DNA of 54,975 bases from JANXSD01 sp038206385 (GTDB taxonomy: Bacteria > Bacteroidota > Bacteroidia > AKYH767-A > OLB10). Under the pieces are notes generated by a model. That model was not told where the DNA came from. It made no database searches and saw only the letters and a list, made by a program, of their open reading frames with translations. This document shows, piece after piece, positions 1 through 9,068 of this stretch. Within the stretch, counting starts at the first letter, position 1. Every line of letters begins with the position of its first letter. The DNA lies in assembly GCA_038206385.1 (NCBI GenBank), contig JBBRAW010000011.1:1-54975 (forward strand), in the 5' to 3' direction. Both the position numbers and the translations under genes were made by a program.

Positions 1-180
1 CGCTAATGGATTAAGTTATTCCTTGTTGGGTTGCTCTCCAGCAGAGCCCAACTCCGCTTCACTTAACTTCGCTAATATATAATTGAAAAGAATAACTTTA
101 TAAAATCAATCAAATTGTTGCACTAGAGAATTGATCCGAAGATACTTAATAAAAATTTTATCCTAAAAAAATAATAACAT

Positions 181-214
181 AAAAAAATGGAGACCAAATT
201 GGCTCCATTTTTTT
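181..214 (-). terminator. Rho-independent terminator of the SprB-repeat adhesin
   Basis: A hairpin with TGGAG/CTCCA arms is flanked by a run of seven A and a run of seven T. It lies just beyond the stop codon of the minus-strand adhesin gene. Read on the minus strand it ends in a T tract, as an intrinsic terminator should. The symmetry would allow it to work both ways. Bases 1-180 upstream show no gene I can support. Confidence 0.75.
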
Positions 215-231
215 ATAAAGTATATTGTCAA

Positions 232-3200
232 TTATTTTATTACAACTATTTTTTTCATTGTTCGTGAATTATCTTTTTCGTTTTGAATAAAATAAAATCC
301 AGCACTTAAATTGTCAATCGAAACAGAGAAATTATTTTCAGCATTTAAAGTGATGTTTTTAATAAGTTGCCCTAAATTATTTTTTAATGCAACAGTTAAA
401 ACATGATTACTTACTATATTAAATATACCTTGATTTGGGTTTGGATAAACAGCAAACGATGAATTAAATTCATGTTGATTTATTCCTACCGATGAACCCA
501 CAGAAATTGATTCTGTATGCGTACAGCCATTATCATCTGTAATTGTAACAGTGTAAATTCCTGATGCAAGATTCGAGATGTCTTCAGTAATTGAACCATC
601 ATTCCACAAATAAGTATACGGAGAAGTTCCTCCTGTTACGGTAAGATTAATGCTTCCATCATTACTCACTGTTTCATTAACTGTTGTTGCTGTAATAGCA
701 ATTGCATCAGGTTCAACAATCGTTACCATTCCAGTGCTTTGGCAGTTTGCAGAATCTGTAACAACATATGAATATGTATTTGCTACTAATGCTGATAAGT
801 TTGCAAGTGTATCACTAGTATTCCATGAATAAGTGTAGCTTCCAGTACCTCCACTAACAGCAAGATTTATTGTTCCATTATTATCACCATGGCAAGTAAT
901 ATTTGTTTGACTTACTACAACTGTTGGAGCACCATAATTTGTAACTTGAATGATTTGAGTTTTTGAACAACCATTTGCATCAGTAACAGTGATTGTATAA
1001 TCTCCAACTGAAAGATTATTTTCAATATCGTTTGTACCACCTGATGACCACAGATAAGTATAAGCTCCTGTTCCTCCCGAAACAGATGCTGAAGCAGAGC
1101 CGTTTGATTGTCCACAATTAGCTTGTGTGCTACTTGAAATAATGGCAATTGCGGTTGGATCTGAAAGTGTAATGGAATCAATAACCATACACGAGTTTAT
1201 ATCAAAAACAGTAACAGCGTAAGTTCCTGCTATGAGATTATTTTCAGTATCACTAATTCCCCCTGATGACCATTGATAATTATATGGTGATGTACCTCCG
1301 TTAACAACTGCTGTTGCAGATCCACTATTTGCTGCGTTGCACAATGGATTAATTCCTGTTGTATAAATTTGCATTGCAGAAGGCTCGGTAATTTCTAATG
1401 AATCAATTAAAGAACAACCATTCGCATCAGTTACAGATACAGAATAAAATTGAGGTATTAATCCGTTTATTGTTGACGAAGTATCACCAGTAGACCAATC
1501 ATAAATAAATGGAGATGTTCCGCCTGTAACAATAATTGTTGCAGTTCCATTAGCGGCACCATTACAAGTAACATTTACATTTGTGAATGTAGAAGAGAGT
1601 GCAAGTGGTTCATGAATTGTTACATTTTCAATTGAAGTACATCCACCAAAATCAGTAACAGTTACAGAATATATCCCTGCCGATAATCCTGTTTCAATAT
1701 TTGTTAAATTTCCTGAAGCCCATTGGTAAGTATAAGGTGCAGTACCACCTGAAGCAGTTATTGTTGCATCAGCATTTGATTCACCATAACATTTAACATC
1801 ATTAGAAATATAGGTTGATGAAATTGAATTCGGTTGAGAAATTGTTACGGTTTCATTTTGCATACAACCATGGCTATCGGTTATTGTGAGTAATAATGTT
1901 TGCGCAGAAAGTCCCACTTCTGTATCTGTTGTTTGTCCATCTGACCAATCGAAAGTATAAGGAGATGTACCTCCAGTTGGTGATGCAATTGCTCCACCGT
2001 TAGTAAGACCAAAACATGTAACATCAGTAACACTTACATTTCCAGATATTGCTGCAGGTTCTGCAATTGTTGTTCCTGCAACTAACGTACATCCTTTTGC
2101 ATCAGTAACTGTAACTGAATAATTCCCTGCTGTTAAACCATTCACTGTTACAGAAGTATTTCCTGTTGTCCATAGGAATGAATATGGTGCAGCTCCTCCG
2201 TTTGTATTGCTTACTAAAACTGATCCATCAGAACTTCCATTACATGATGCATAAATTGCAGATGTTGTTGTACTGATTGAATTTGGTTGAGGAACAGTAA
2301 ATGAATTTGAATAAGTACAACCATTATCATCTGTAACGGTTACAGAATAATTGCTTGCGGATAATCCAATTATACTTGAAGTTGTGGCGCCACTTGTCCA
2401 GAGATAAGTATAAGGGGAAACACCTCCTGAAGCAACCACTAATGCACCTCCATCAGAGCCTCCGTTGCATGACGTACTATCTGTAGTTACAACAGAAGAA
2501 ATTATTACTTGATTTGTAATTGTTATTGATTGCGATGAGGTACAACTATGATTATCAGTTACAGTAACCGTGTAAGTTCCTGCGGCTAATGATAAAGCAG
2601 TTGCTGTTGTTTCTCCTGTTGACCATGCATAAGTATATGGCGAAGATCCTCCTGTTGTTGATGCGGTTGCCGATCCTGTTGCTAATGAAGAACAAGTTGA
2701 ATTTGTTTTTGAAATTGACAAGGATAATGCGGTTGGTTCAGCAACGGAAATGGAATCATTAAATTGACAACCATTATTATCAGTAATAGTAACAGAATAA
2801 TTATTTGCATTTAATCCTAACGCAGTATTTGATGTACTTCCATCTGACCAATCATAAGTATATGGTGATGTTCCACCATTAGGAATTGTTGTTGCAGTTC
2901 CTGTTGAACCACCATTGCACAATACATCAGTTGTTGAAAGTGAAGCTGATAAAACCAAAGGTTCAGTAATTGTAAAGTTTTTTTCTAATGTGCAATTATT
3001 TGCATCTGTAATTGTACACGTATAATTATTGGCGCTAAGGCTCGACTCAACATCATTTGTTCCTCCAAAATCCCATAAATAATTATAAGAACCTAAACCA
3101 CCTGATACATTATATACACCTGCTACTCCATCCGTTAATCCGTTACAACTTACATTTGTTTGCGATGTAGTTGCAGATAATGCTGTAGGTTGAGTTATTG

Positions 3201-4914
3201 TAAATGTTTTGGTTGTTACAGGGCAAGAATTAGCATCAGAAATTGCACAAGTATAACTTCCAGCTAATAATCCTGTAGCGGTTGCATTGGATCCTCCTGA
3301 TGGAAACCATGCATAAGTATAACTTGCAGTTCCTCCACTTGCAACAACTGTTGCTGTGCCCGTTGAGCTACCATTACAGGTAACATTTGTTTGTGATTTC
3401 GTTGCAGTTAAAATAGATGGTTGTGTAAGTGTAATTACAGTTGCCAAAGTACAGCCTAATGCATCGGTTGTAGTGCAAGTCCACGTTCCTGCTGATAATC
3501 CTGTTATACTTGCTGTACCATCTCCTGTTGGATTTCCAGGTGTCCAGTTATATGAATATGTTGATGTGCCACCACTTACTACAACTGATGTAGCACCAGA
3601 TAAAGCGCCATTACAATTTACATTTGTTTGTGATGTAGTTGCTGAGATTACTGCATCAACAGTAATTGATAATGCAGCGGTAGTATCTTTTAATGATCCT
3701 GAGGTAACAACTCTTTTATACCAAGTATTTGCATTTACTACACCAGGAGAATAATTTTTTGAAGTGGTAGTGCCACTTGCAACAGCAAATCCTGTTGAAG
3801 CACTCGTTGTTGATGATAACCAACTATATGTATAGGTTCCGTTTCCTCCAGTTGGAGTTGATCCGATAAAAGTAGCAGCAGTGCCACCACCGTTACAAAA
3901 TGTTTGCGATGTAGAAACAGTATTCGAAGAAATTAAAGTAGAGATTGTAGCATTCGAAGAAATTGATTGTACAGGATCAGTAGAGAGCCCTCCATATTCA
4001 ACAACATAACCGATAGAATTACCTGTTCCTAAATCATTCCATTGTCCTGTTCCTGAAGAATATATTTCTCCAAAGTTTTCACCTGATCCCCAATTGTTTG
4101 GTTCGCCGGTATTCCAAAATGCAAACTGACCAGATTGTGTTACGGGTGAATTATTTCCTATAGAAAATAGAGTTCCTTTTTCAGGACCAGTTACCCAGGT
4201 CCATTTACCTTCTGCTGCTGTTTGATTAGCGTAGGTTGTTGTTCCAGTTGCAGCATTTATTTGAGAGAAGTCATCTGACGCACCAATCCAAGCATCGGCA
4301 CCAAGAACTTGCTTAATAAATGCGTTTTCACCTGCTGAAGTAATTGTTGCTAGGTAACCACCGTATCCAAGGTAGGATCTTGCGGCAGCATCAGCTTTAG
4401 CGGAGGTCCAACTCATAGAAGATGCGTTTATCAATTCATAAAAATGTCCGTTAGAAAATGCAGAACTAATACCTGCAGAAAAAGTAATTATCCGATCTCC
4501 ATACTCAGCAGAATTAGAATTTGCATATGTTATAGTTCGTAAAAATGTTTGCCAATTCGCAGCTGAAGTTGAACCAGAGAAAGAAAGGATTCCTGTTGAG
4601 GCATTATATGCTGTTGCAGAAACCCCTGAAGGCAACGATCCAGTGTACGATAGAACATCATTACTTTTAAATCCATTCGAAATAGTAATTCTGAATCCAT
4701 TAATGGAAGCGGATGATGTGACTGTGATTGTCGGATCAACAGCGATAGCTGATGAATTTAAAGCGTATCCTTGTGAAGCAGTTCCGGTGGTTACAAAAGT
4801 TTGAGCGAATGTTGATGCGCTAAAGAATAATAATAGGAGAATAACAAAGCATGATCTTTTTAAAGATGCTGTTACAGTTATAACATTGCTTTGCTGCTTA
4901 AATAAATTTCTCAT
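232..4914 (-). CDS. Giant SprB-repeat surface adhesin with C-type lectin domain and T9SS sorting domain
   Basis: A secreted 1560-residue protein. Residues 1-38 form a long signal peptide ending SASTFAQ. Residues about 157-308 are a C-type lectin-like domain with WIG (209-211), the sugar/calcium motif EPNN (271-274) and WND (292-294). After a PKD-like stretch come 14 tandem SprB-type repeats of about 70-75 residues (roughly 425-1470), most starting with a CNG-like motif and carrying GGTSPYTYxWS and a VTVTDxxGC ending. The last ~75 residues are a type A T9SS sorting domain (YPNPNQGIFNI ... LSAGFYF ... KKIVVIK). SprB-repeat proteins of this phylum serve as mobile surface adhesins in gliding or attachment; that this one binds sugar through the lectin domain is inference. 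It is a single-gene unit with its own terminator. I saw no frameshift; the last repeat lacks the cysteine pair. Confidence 0.9.
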   Translation of the reverse strand: MRNLFKQQSNVITVTASLKRSCFVILLLLFFSASTFAQTFVTTGTASQGYALNSSAIAVDPTITVTSSASINGFRITISNGFKSNDVLSYTGSLPSGVSATAYNASTGILSFSGSTSAANWQTFLRTITYANSNSAEYGDRIITFSAGISSAFSNGHFYELINASSMSWTSAKADAAARSYLGYGGYLATITSAGENAFIKQVLGADAWIGASDDFSQINAATGTTTYANQTAAEGKWTWVTGPEKGTLFSIGNNSPVTQSGQFAFWNTGEPNNWGSGENFGEIYSSGTGQWNDLGTGNSIGYVVEYGGLSTDPVQSISSNATISTLISSNTVSTSQTFCNGGGTAATFIGSTPTGGNGTYTYSWLSSTTSASTGFAVASGTTTSKNYSPGVVNANTWYKRVVTSGSLKDTTAALSITVDAVISATTSQTNVNCNGALSGATSVVVSGGTSTYSYNWTPGNPTGDGTASITGLSAGTWTCTTTDALGCTLATVITLTQPSILTATKSQTNVTCNGSSTGTATVVASGGTASYTYAWFPSGGSNATATGLLAGSYTCAISDANSCPVTTKTFTITQPTALSATTSQTNVSCNGLTDGVAGVYNVSGGLGSYNYLWDFGGTNDVESSLSANNYTCTITDANNCTLEKNFTITEPLVLSASLSTTDVLCNGGSTGTATTIPNGGTSPYTYDWSDGSTSNTALGLNANNYSVTITDNNGCQFNDSISVAEPTALSLSISKTNSTCSSLATGSATASTTGGSSPYTYAWSTGETTATALSLAAGTYTVTVTDNHSCTSSQSITITNQVIISSVVTTDSTSCNGGSDGGALVVASGGVSPYTYLWTSGATTSSIIGLSASNYSVTVTDDNGCTYSNSFTVPQPNSISTTTSAIYASCNGSSDGSVLVSNTNGGAAPYSFLWTTGNTSVTVNGLTAGNYSVTVTDAKGCTLVAGTTIAEPAAISGNVSVTDVTCFGLTNGGAIASPTGGTSPYTFDWSDGQTTDTEVGLSAQTLLLTITDSHGCMQNETVTISQPNSISSTYISNDVKCYGESNADATITASGGTAPYTYQWASGNLTNIETGLSAGIYSVTVTDFGGCTSIENVTIHEPLALSSTFTNVNVTCNGAANGTATIIVTGGTSPFIYDWSTGDTSSTINGLIPQFYSVSVTDANGCSLIDSLEITEPSAMQIYTTGINPLCNAANSGSATAVVNGGTSPYNYQWSSGGISDTENNLIAGTYAVTVFDINSCMVIDSITLSDPTAIAIISSSTQANCGQSNGSASASVSGGTGAYTYLWSSGGTNDIENNLSVGDYTITVTDANGCSKTQIIQVTNYGAPTVVVSQTNITCHGDNNGTINLAVSGGTGSYTYSWNTSDTLANLSALVANTYSYVVTDSANCQSTGMVTIVEPDAIAITATTVNETVSNDGSINLTVTGGTSPYTYLWNDGSITEDISNLASGIYTVTITDDNGCTHTESISVGSSVGINQHEFNSSFAVYPNPNQGIFNIVSNHVLTVALKNNLGQLIKNITLNAENNFSVSIDNLSAGFYFIQNEKDNSRTMKKIVVIK

Positions 4915-5223
4915 GTCTACGGGTTTTGGATTTTAATTGTTTTACGGATGTAAGGAAATAAGGTTTCCAAAAGCAATATCTTCATCTTGTTTATGTTTTG
5001 AAATTATGTATTTGCCACACATCAAAATCGAAGAACGTAACTAAAAAAATTCGGAGGAATTATAATTGATTTCAGGCCTCCCTAACCCGCCAAAGGAGGG
5101 ACTTAAATTGAAAAATTTTCCGAAAGTTATATGATCCGATTGAAAATACGATTTAAAAAAAATAAAATTTGAGTAAAAACAATGAAAGCTCCGGTGCGGC
5201 TGTGGTCAAGGAAAATAATTCAG

Positions 5224-5241
5224 ATCCGATAGCTATCGGAT
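5224..5241. repeat. Palindrome ATCCGATAGCTATCGGAT, copy 1
   Basis: A perfect 18-bp palindrome. The same core (CCGATAGCTATCGG) recurs exactly at 5936-5953 and, with CCC/GGG flanks, in a cluster at 53675-53789, so it is a dispersed element of this genome. Confidence 0.85.
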
Positions 5242-5552
5242 GCAGAATTCAGAATTATCCTGAAGGGATTATTATTGGGAGTACTGATATTTATTGGAAT
5301 GATGATTACGAATTAAGAACTACGTTAGGCTAGTGAAAAAAATTCTGGTTATCCCAATTATTTTTAACTTTAAAATTTGAGCATAATCTACGATAGCATA
5401 CGTGCGGCTGTGGTCAAGCTGAAATAAATTACCCCGAAGGGGCCACGATGTGGAAAATTAAGAATTAAAAATTATCCCGAAGGGACCACTATGTGGCGAA
5501 TTACGTTGGACAAGAGATATTTGAGTATAACCCAGCAAGTGCGGGGGCGATC

Positions 5553-5676
5553 CAACGAAAAGTGCGAAGCGATCATTCGTGTACCGTTGAAGTGAGATAA
5601 TAGCAATACAGATTTGGGCTTTTCTTAATGATGAAAAATAGTTGCACTATGATGAATGATCGCTTGGTTTTCGTTG
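5553..5676. repeat. Long inverted repeat
   Basis: The left arm (5553-5578) is CAACGAAAA, five bases, then AAGCGATCATTC. The right arm (5654-5676) is GAATGATCGCTT, two bases, then TTTTCGTTG. The two blocks of 9 and 12 bp pair perfectly, giving a 124-base stem-loop with one asymmetric internal loop. No coding content is visible inside. Confidence 0.75.
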
Positions 5677-5695
5677 ATGTGCTTTTCTTTGGTTA

Positions 5696-5720
5696 CTTTC
5701 TTTTGCACACCAAAAGAAAG
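5696..5720. repeat. Hairpin CTTTCTTTTG-cacac-CAAAAGAAAG
   Basis: A perfect 10-bp stem with a 5-base loop. It occurs at the start of the 81-bp direct repeat; the second repeat copy keeps only the right-hand portion, and a third partial copy ending in the loop lies near 5895-5922. Confidence 0.7.
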
Positions 5721-5781
5721 TGACAGAACAAAATTGGATAACTACACATTATTAAAACACAAATCAAAATAGAAGGGCGTA
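5701..5781. repeat. 81-bp direct repeat, copy 1
   Basis: Matches 6004-6084 over 81 bases without gaps and with five mismatches by my count (about 94% identity). Both copies start TTTTGCACACC and end in an AAATAGAAGG-type tail. They are non-coding. Confidence 0.85.
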
Positions 5782-5935
5782 CAAATCAACTGATGTACCG
5801 ATGAAGAAAATAAAAAGCACTGCATTTTAATTTCACTTAATAGCCGTTGTAGTTAGCACATTGTTCAATTGATAGTTGGTTACGCTTGTGTGCATTTCTT
5901 TGGTTACTTTCTTTTGCACACCATGATGAATTTAA

Positions 5936-5953
5936 ATCCGATAGCTATCGGAT
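5936..5953. repeat. Palindrome ATCCGATAGCTATCGGAT, copy 2
   Basis: Identical to 5224-5241; see the cluster at 53675-53789 for four more copies of the core. Confidence 0.85.
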
Positions 5954-6003
5954 TACGAATTACGTTAAGATATATTTGGGTTGTTTTTATTTAGTTCGTC
6001 TTT

Positions 6004-6084
6004 TTTTGCACACCAAAAGAAAGTGACATAACAAAATAGGATTACTACAAATTATTAAAACACAAATCAAAATAGAAGGACGTA
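6004..6084. repeat. 81-bp direct repeat, copy 2
   Basis: Partner of 5701-5781, same length with five substitutions. Confidence 0.85.
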
Positions 6085-6204
6085 ATTAAAAAATAGTTTA
6101 TGAAATTGTGATTTTAACTTGACAAATAAAAAAACAACAACCTTTTCATCTATATCCAAAAACAAGAAACAAAGAAAGAGGACAGAATATCCTCTTTCTT
6201 TATT

Positions 6205-6279
6205 TGGTGGTCTCACCCAGAATCGAACTGGGATCTAGAGTTTAGGAAACTCCTATTCTATCCGTTGAACTATGAAACC
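6205..6279 (-). tRNA. tRNA-Arg (anticodon CCT)
   Basis: The minus strand folds as a full cloverleaf: acceptor stem GGTTTCA/TGAGACC (with one wobble), D arm GTTC/GAAT, anticodon stem GGAGT/ACTCT around the loop TTCCTAA, and T arm CCCAG/CTGGG around TTCGATT. The anticodon is CCT, reading AGG (arginine). The 3' CCA is encoded (6205-6207). Confidence 0.95.
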
Positions 6280-6358
6280 ATATAATGTGCGAAATTAACT
6301 AAATAGCTGGAATGCTAGTAGTGGCTGTATTTATATGACCGCGAGAAAAATTAGGCTA

Positions 6359-7009
6359 TCATAAAATACGATGAATAAGAACTCTTGCAGGAGCTCCTTC
6401 GGCATCCTTAATTTTTAGAGGCAAACAAATGAATTCATAACTTCCAGCTGCGATGTTTTGAAGATTTAATCCTTCCAATATACAAATCCCCGAACTCAAT
6501 AATAGTTGATGTACTTCTTTTGAATTATTCATTGCCGAAATGGAAAGATAATCGATACCTACTAATAGTATTTCCTTCTGTTTTAAATATTCCGCAGCAT
6601 CTGTTGTTAATGCAATAAAATTTTCATCAAATGGTTTTAACGACCAATCATCATCAGAATGTTTTGTCTTAAAAAGTATTCGATCTCCTTTAATAATATC
6701 ATGCTTTTTAATTTCATCGACTGAAATTTCTGTTGTACTTTCAATCAAAATAATTTTTGCCGCTCCCATTAAATTTTCTAAAGGGATGGAGCTAACATCG
6801 TTGCCGTTTTCAAAATAATGCAATGGCGCATCTACGTGCGTACCAATATGCGTGCACGTTGAAATTTTTGAAATGTTTATTTCATCACCATTTTCAATAG
6901 CAGCAATTTTTTCAATTTTAAATGAAGGATCACCGGGCCAGTTGACCATCCCGTTTTGAAGTGACATGGTTATATCAATCCACCCTTTTGCATCAATAAT
7001 CGATTTCAT
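6359..7009 (-). CDS. Cyclase-family metal-dependent hydrolase (kynurenine formamidase-like)
   Basis: A 216-residue cytoplasmic protein of the KynB/cyclase family (arylformamidases, isatin hydrolases). The family metal site is visible as H54-I-G-T-H58-V-D60-A-P-L-H64, and the C-terminal half has the expected ILEGLNL segment. Members hydrolyse amide or lactam bonds of aromatic compounds; the substrate here cannot be told, and no other kynurenine-pathway gene lies nearby, so I do not assign kynB. The start at 7009 is preceded by AGGAG about eight bases upstream, unusual among the genes of this window. It is divergent from the tetR exporter operon with 134 bp between, so shared control is possible but unproven. 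Confidence 0.85.
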   Translation of the reverse strand: MKSIIDAKGWIDITMSLQNGMVNWPGDPSFKIEKIAAIENGDEINISKISTCTHIGTHVDAPLHYFENGNDVSSIPLENLMGAAKIILIESTTEISVDEIKKHDIIKGDRILFKTKHSDDDWSLKPFDENFIALTTDAAEYLKQKEILLVGIDYLSISAMNNSKEVHQLLLSSGICILEGLNLQNIAAGSYEFICLPLKIKDAEGAPARVLIHRIL

Positions 7010-7122
7010 ATCTAACTCCTATTTATATTCAAAGGAAGTGAAAATGTAATTCTCATTATCAACCATTTACATTAGCAATGAAAGATTTATTTTCAAAATT
7101 GAAATCCTTCCCTATCTTCACA

Positions 7123-7151
7123 TTAACCAAACAGTTAAACTAAATGGTTAA
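7123..7151. promoter_or_regulatory. Palindromic operator candidate over the tetR start codon
   Basis: Outer arms TTAACCA (7123-7129) and TGGTTAA (7145-7151) are perfect inverted repeats. Inside them a second palindrome, AGTT-A-AACT, is centred on the same point, so 22 of 28 positions obey dyad symmetry. The site overlaps the ATG at 7144. Size and place suit autorepression by the TetR-family protein encoded directly downstream. A -7-like TATCTTCA (7113-7120, six of eight matches to TAnnTTTG) lies just upstream. Confidence 0.6.
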
Positions 7152-7782
7152 GGATAAAATCGATCGAACAACGCAAGAGAAAATTCTTCAATCTGCGAGG
7201 GAAATTTTTTTCAAGCAGGGTTATGCAGGAGGAAAAATGCAAGACATTGCAGATGATGCTGGGATTAACAAAGCTCTTTTACACTATTATTTCAGGACAA
7301 AAGAAAAATTATTTGAGGTTATCTTTCTGGACGCTTTCTCAAAATTTGTTCCTCAGATACATTTGATATTCGAAACTGAAGGTCCTTTTTTAGAGAAGAT
7401 TGAAAATTTTATTAGAATTTACATTACTTTTTTATCAAGCCATTCGGCAATACCATTATTTGTTATAAACGAGATAAATAAAGATCCGGAAGCATTTACT
7501 CAGAAAATGTTTGGTGGTAAGTCATCTCCATTTCCTATTCAAAAATTATTCGCCTTAATCAATAGAGAAATTGAACAAGGAAATATTATTGAAATTGCTC
7601 CACAACATTTATTAATTAATATGATTTCGCTTTGTGTATTTCCATTTTTAGCAAAACCACTTATGCATCGCGTGATGAGTTTAAGCGAGAAACAATTTGA
7701 TATCATTCTTGAACAAAGAAAAACAGAAGTCTTTATCTTCATAAAAAATGCACTTCGTGCAGCTGTTTATTCACAACCATAA
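7144..7782 (+). CDS. TetR/AcrR-family transcriptional repressor of the exporter operon
   Basis: A 212-residue protein. The N-terminal helix-turn-helix is typical (residues about 10-60: KILQSAREIFFKQGY ... MQDIADDAGINK ... LHYYFRTKEKLF), followed by an all-helical ligand-binding domain. Its stop is 10 bp before the tolC-like gene, so it is the first gene of a seven-gene exporter operon. TetR proteins in this position usually repress their own operon and release DNA on binding a substrate of the pump. E. coli CecR (YbiH), upstream of ybhGFSR, is the closest architectural parallel I know. Ligand unknown. Confidence 0.9.
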   Translation: MVKDKIDRTTQEKILQSAREIFFKQGYAGGKMQDIADDAGINKALLHYYFRTKEKLFEVIFLDAFSKFVPQIHLIFETEGPFLEKIENFIRIYITFLSSHSAIPLFVINEINKDPEAFTQKMFGGKSSPFPIQKLFALINREIEQGNIIEIAPQHLLINMISLCVFPFLAKPLMHRVMSLSEKQFDIILEQRKTEVFIFIKNALRAAVYSQP

Positions 7783-7792
7783 AATTTAGTTT

Positions 7793-9058
7793 ATGAATAA
7801 AATATTTAAAAATATTTTGCTCTTCATACTTATTCCTGTATGCTCAACAGCGCAAACATCGTCTTTTACGCTTGATCAAATTCAAGAGTTAGCAAAAAAT
7901 AATTATCCTTTATTGAAGCAACGTGATTTAATAAATCAATCGGCTATACTTGCAAATGCAAATCTGAATAGAAATTATCTACCGCAACTTAGTATCAACG
8001 GACAAGCAACGTATCAATCGGATGTAACAAGCGTTCCGATAAAAGTTCCAGGAATAACAATTGAATCATTAGATAAAGATCAATACAAAGTATATGGAGA
8101 AATTACTCAAATACTTTTTGATGGTGGCGCGACACAAAGCCAAAAGAGAATTCAGTCGGTTGCAGCATTGACGGAAGAGGAAAAACTTAATGTTGAATTA
8201 AATAAATTAAGAGATCGGATAAATCAACTTTACATTGGGATATTATTATATGATGAGCAATTAAAGCAAAATGCAATTACTCAAATTGATCTTGACGAAG
8301 GAATTAAAAAAGTTGATGCACAAGTAAAAAATGCAGTTGCATACAACTCAAATTTATATACCATTCAAGCGGAATCCTTAAAAAATAAACAGCGTAAAGA
8401 AGAGTTGTCAACAAGTAGGAGTTCGTTAATTGCAACACTCGGTCTTTTTATAAATCAAGAATTATCAAACAATACAACATTCCCATTACCTATAATAGCT
8501 TTAAATCCTTCTCTTACGATTGCACGACCAGAACTAAAATTGTTCAGCGTTCAAGATAGCTTATTGAATTTTCAGAACAAATTAATTGGAGTTAAGAATC
8601 GTCCGAAATTATTTGCTTTTGCACAAGGAGGATATGGTAAACCCGCATTGAATCAACTTAAAAATGAATTTGATACCTACTATATCGGTGGAGTCAAATT
8701 AAATTGGTCGCTGGGAGGATTGTACACAAGCAGTAAAGAGAAAAAGATTAACACAATTAATAGAAGTATACTGGACTCACAAAGAGAACTATTTCTTTTG
8801 AATACAAATGCAACTTTAAAACAATATCAATTAGAAATTGCTAAGCTAAATGAGTTACTTAAGAGTGATGAGGAGATAATTCAGCTTAGGAATAAAATTA
8901 AAACTGCTTCCAATGCACAGTTAGCAAACAATGTGATTACCTCTTCTGATTATATCCGTGAAATAAACGCTGCAGATCAAGCGAATCAAAATAAAACTAT
9001 TCATCAATTGCAGCTATTACAAGCACAACTTAATTATCAATTTACACTTGGGAATTAA
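7793..9058 (+). CDS. TolC-family outer membrane efflux protein
   Basis: 421 residues. A signal peptide (residues 1-21, ending CSTAQ) is followed by the repeated helical-hairpin pattern of outer-membrane efflux proteins (coiled-coil segments around 25-110, 120-200 and 300-420, with the beta-barrel inserts between, e.g. LSINGQATYQSD and FAQGGYGKPALN). It would form the outer-membrane exit duct for the ABC exporter encoded downstream. The spacing to the adaptor gene is 10 bp, consistent with one transcript. Confidence 0.9.
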   Translation: MNKIFKNILLFILIPVCSTAQTSSFTLDQIQELAKNNYPLLKQRDLINQSAILANANLNRNYLPQLSINGQATYQSDVTSVPIKVPGITIESLDKDQYKVYGEITQILFDGGATQSQKRIQSVAALTEEEKLNVELNKLRDRINQLYIGILLYDEQLKQNAITQIDLDEGIKKVDAQVKNAVAYNSNLYTIQAESLKNKQRKEELSTSRSSLIATLGLFINQELSNNTTFPLPIIALNPSLTIARPELKLFSVQDSLLNFQNKLIGVKNRPKLFAFAQGGYGKPALNQLKNEFDTYYIGGVKLNWSLGGLYTSSKEKKINTINRSILDSQRELFLLNTNATLKQYQLEIAKLNELLKSDEEIIQLRNKIKTASNAQLANNVITSSDYIREINAADQANQNKTIHQLQLLQAQLNYQFTLGN

Positions 9059-9068
9059 AAATACATCT

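Larger units (their letters stand above)
4915..6204. other. 1.3-kb gene-free region made of short dispersed repeats
   Basis: No reading frame here looks like a gene. The stretch is a patchwork of recurrent short sequences: a 17-base exact repeat beginning GTGCGGCTGTGG at 5194 and 5402; CCCGAAGGG-centred hairpins followed by CCAC(G/T)ATGTGG near 5432 and 5475; palindromes; a long inverted repeat; and an 81-bp direct repeat. It lies between the adhesin and a tRNA gene, a typical place for repeat accumulation. Confidence 0.7.

Noticed and set aside
3356..3754. A 132-codon plus-strand frame inside the SprB adhesin gene
   Set aside because: It is antisense to the SprB repeats and arises from their repetitive, stop-poor complement.
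5553..5676. Miniature transposon (MITE) defined by the long inverted repeat
   Set aside because: The arms are not followed by a clear target duplication and only one copy is seen in the window, so I keep it as an inverted repeat only.
6205..6279. Integrated element at tRNA-Arg
   Set aside because: I could find no duplicate of the tRNA 3' end and no integrase nearby in the window.
9048..9068. An upstream start for the HlyD-like gene that overlaps tolC
   Set aside because: The later ATG gives a complete lipoprotein signal and leaves 10 bp between the genes, like the other junctions of the operon.
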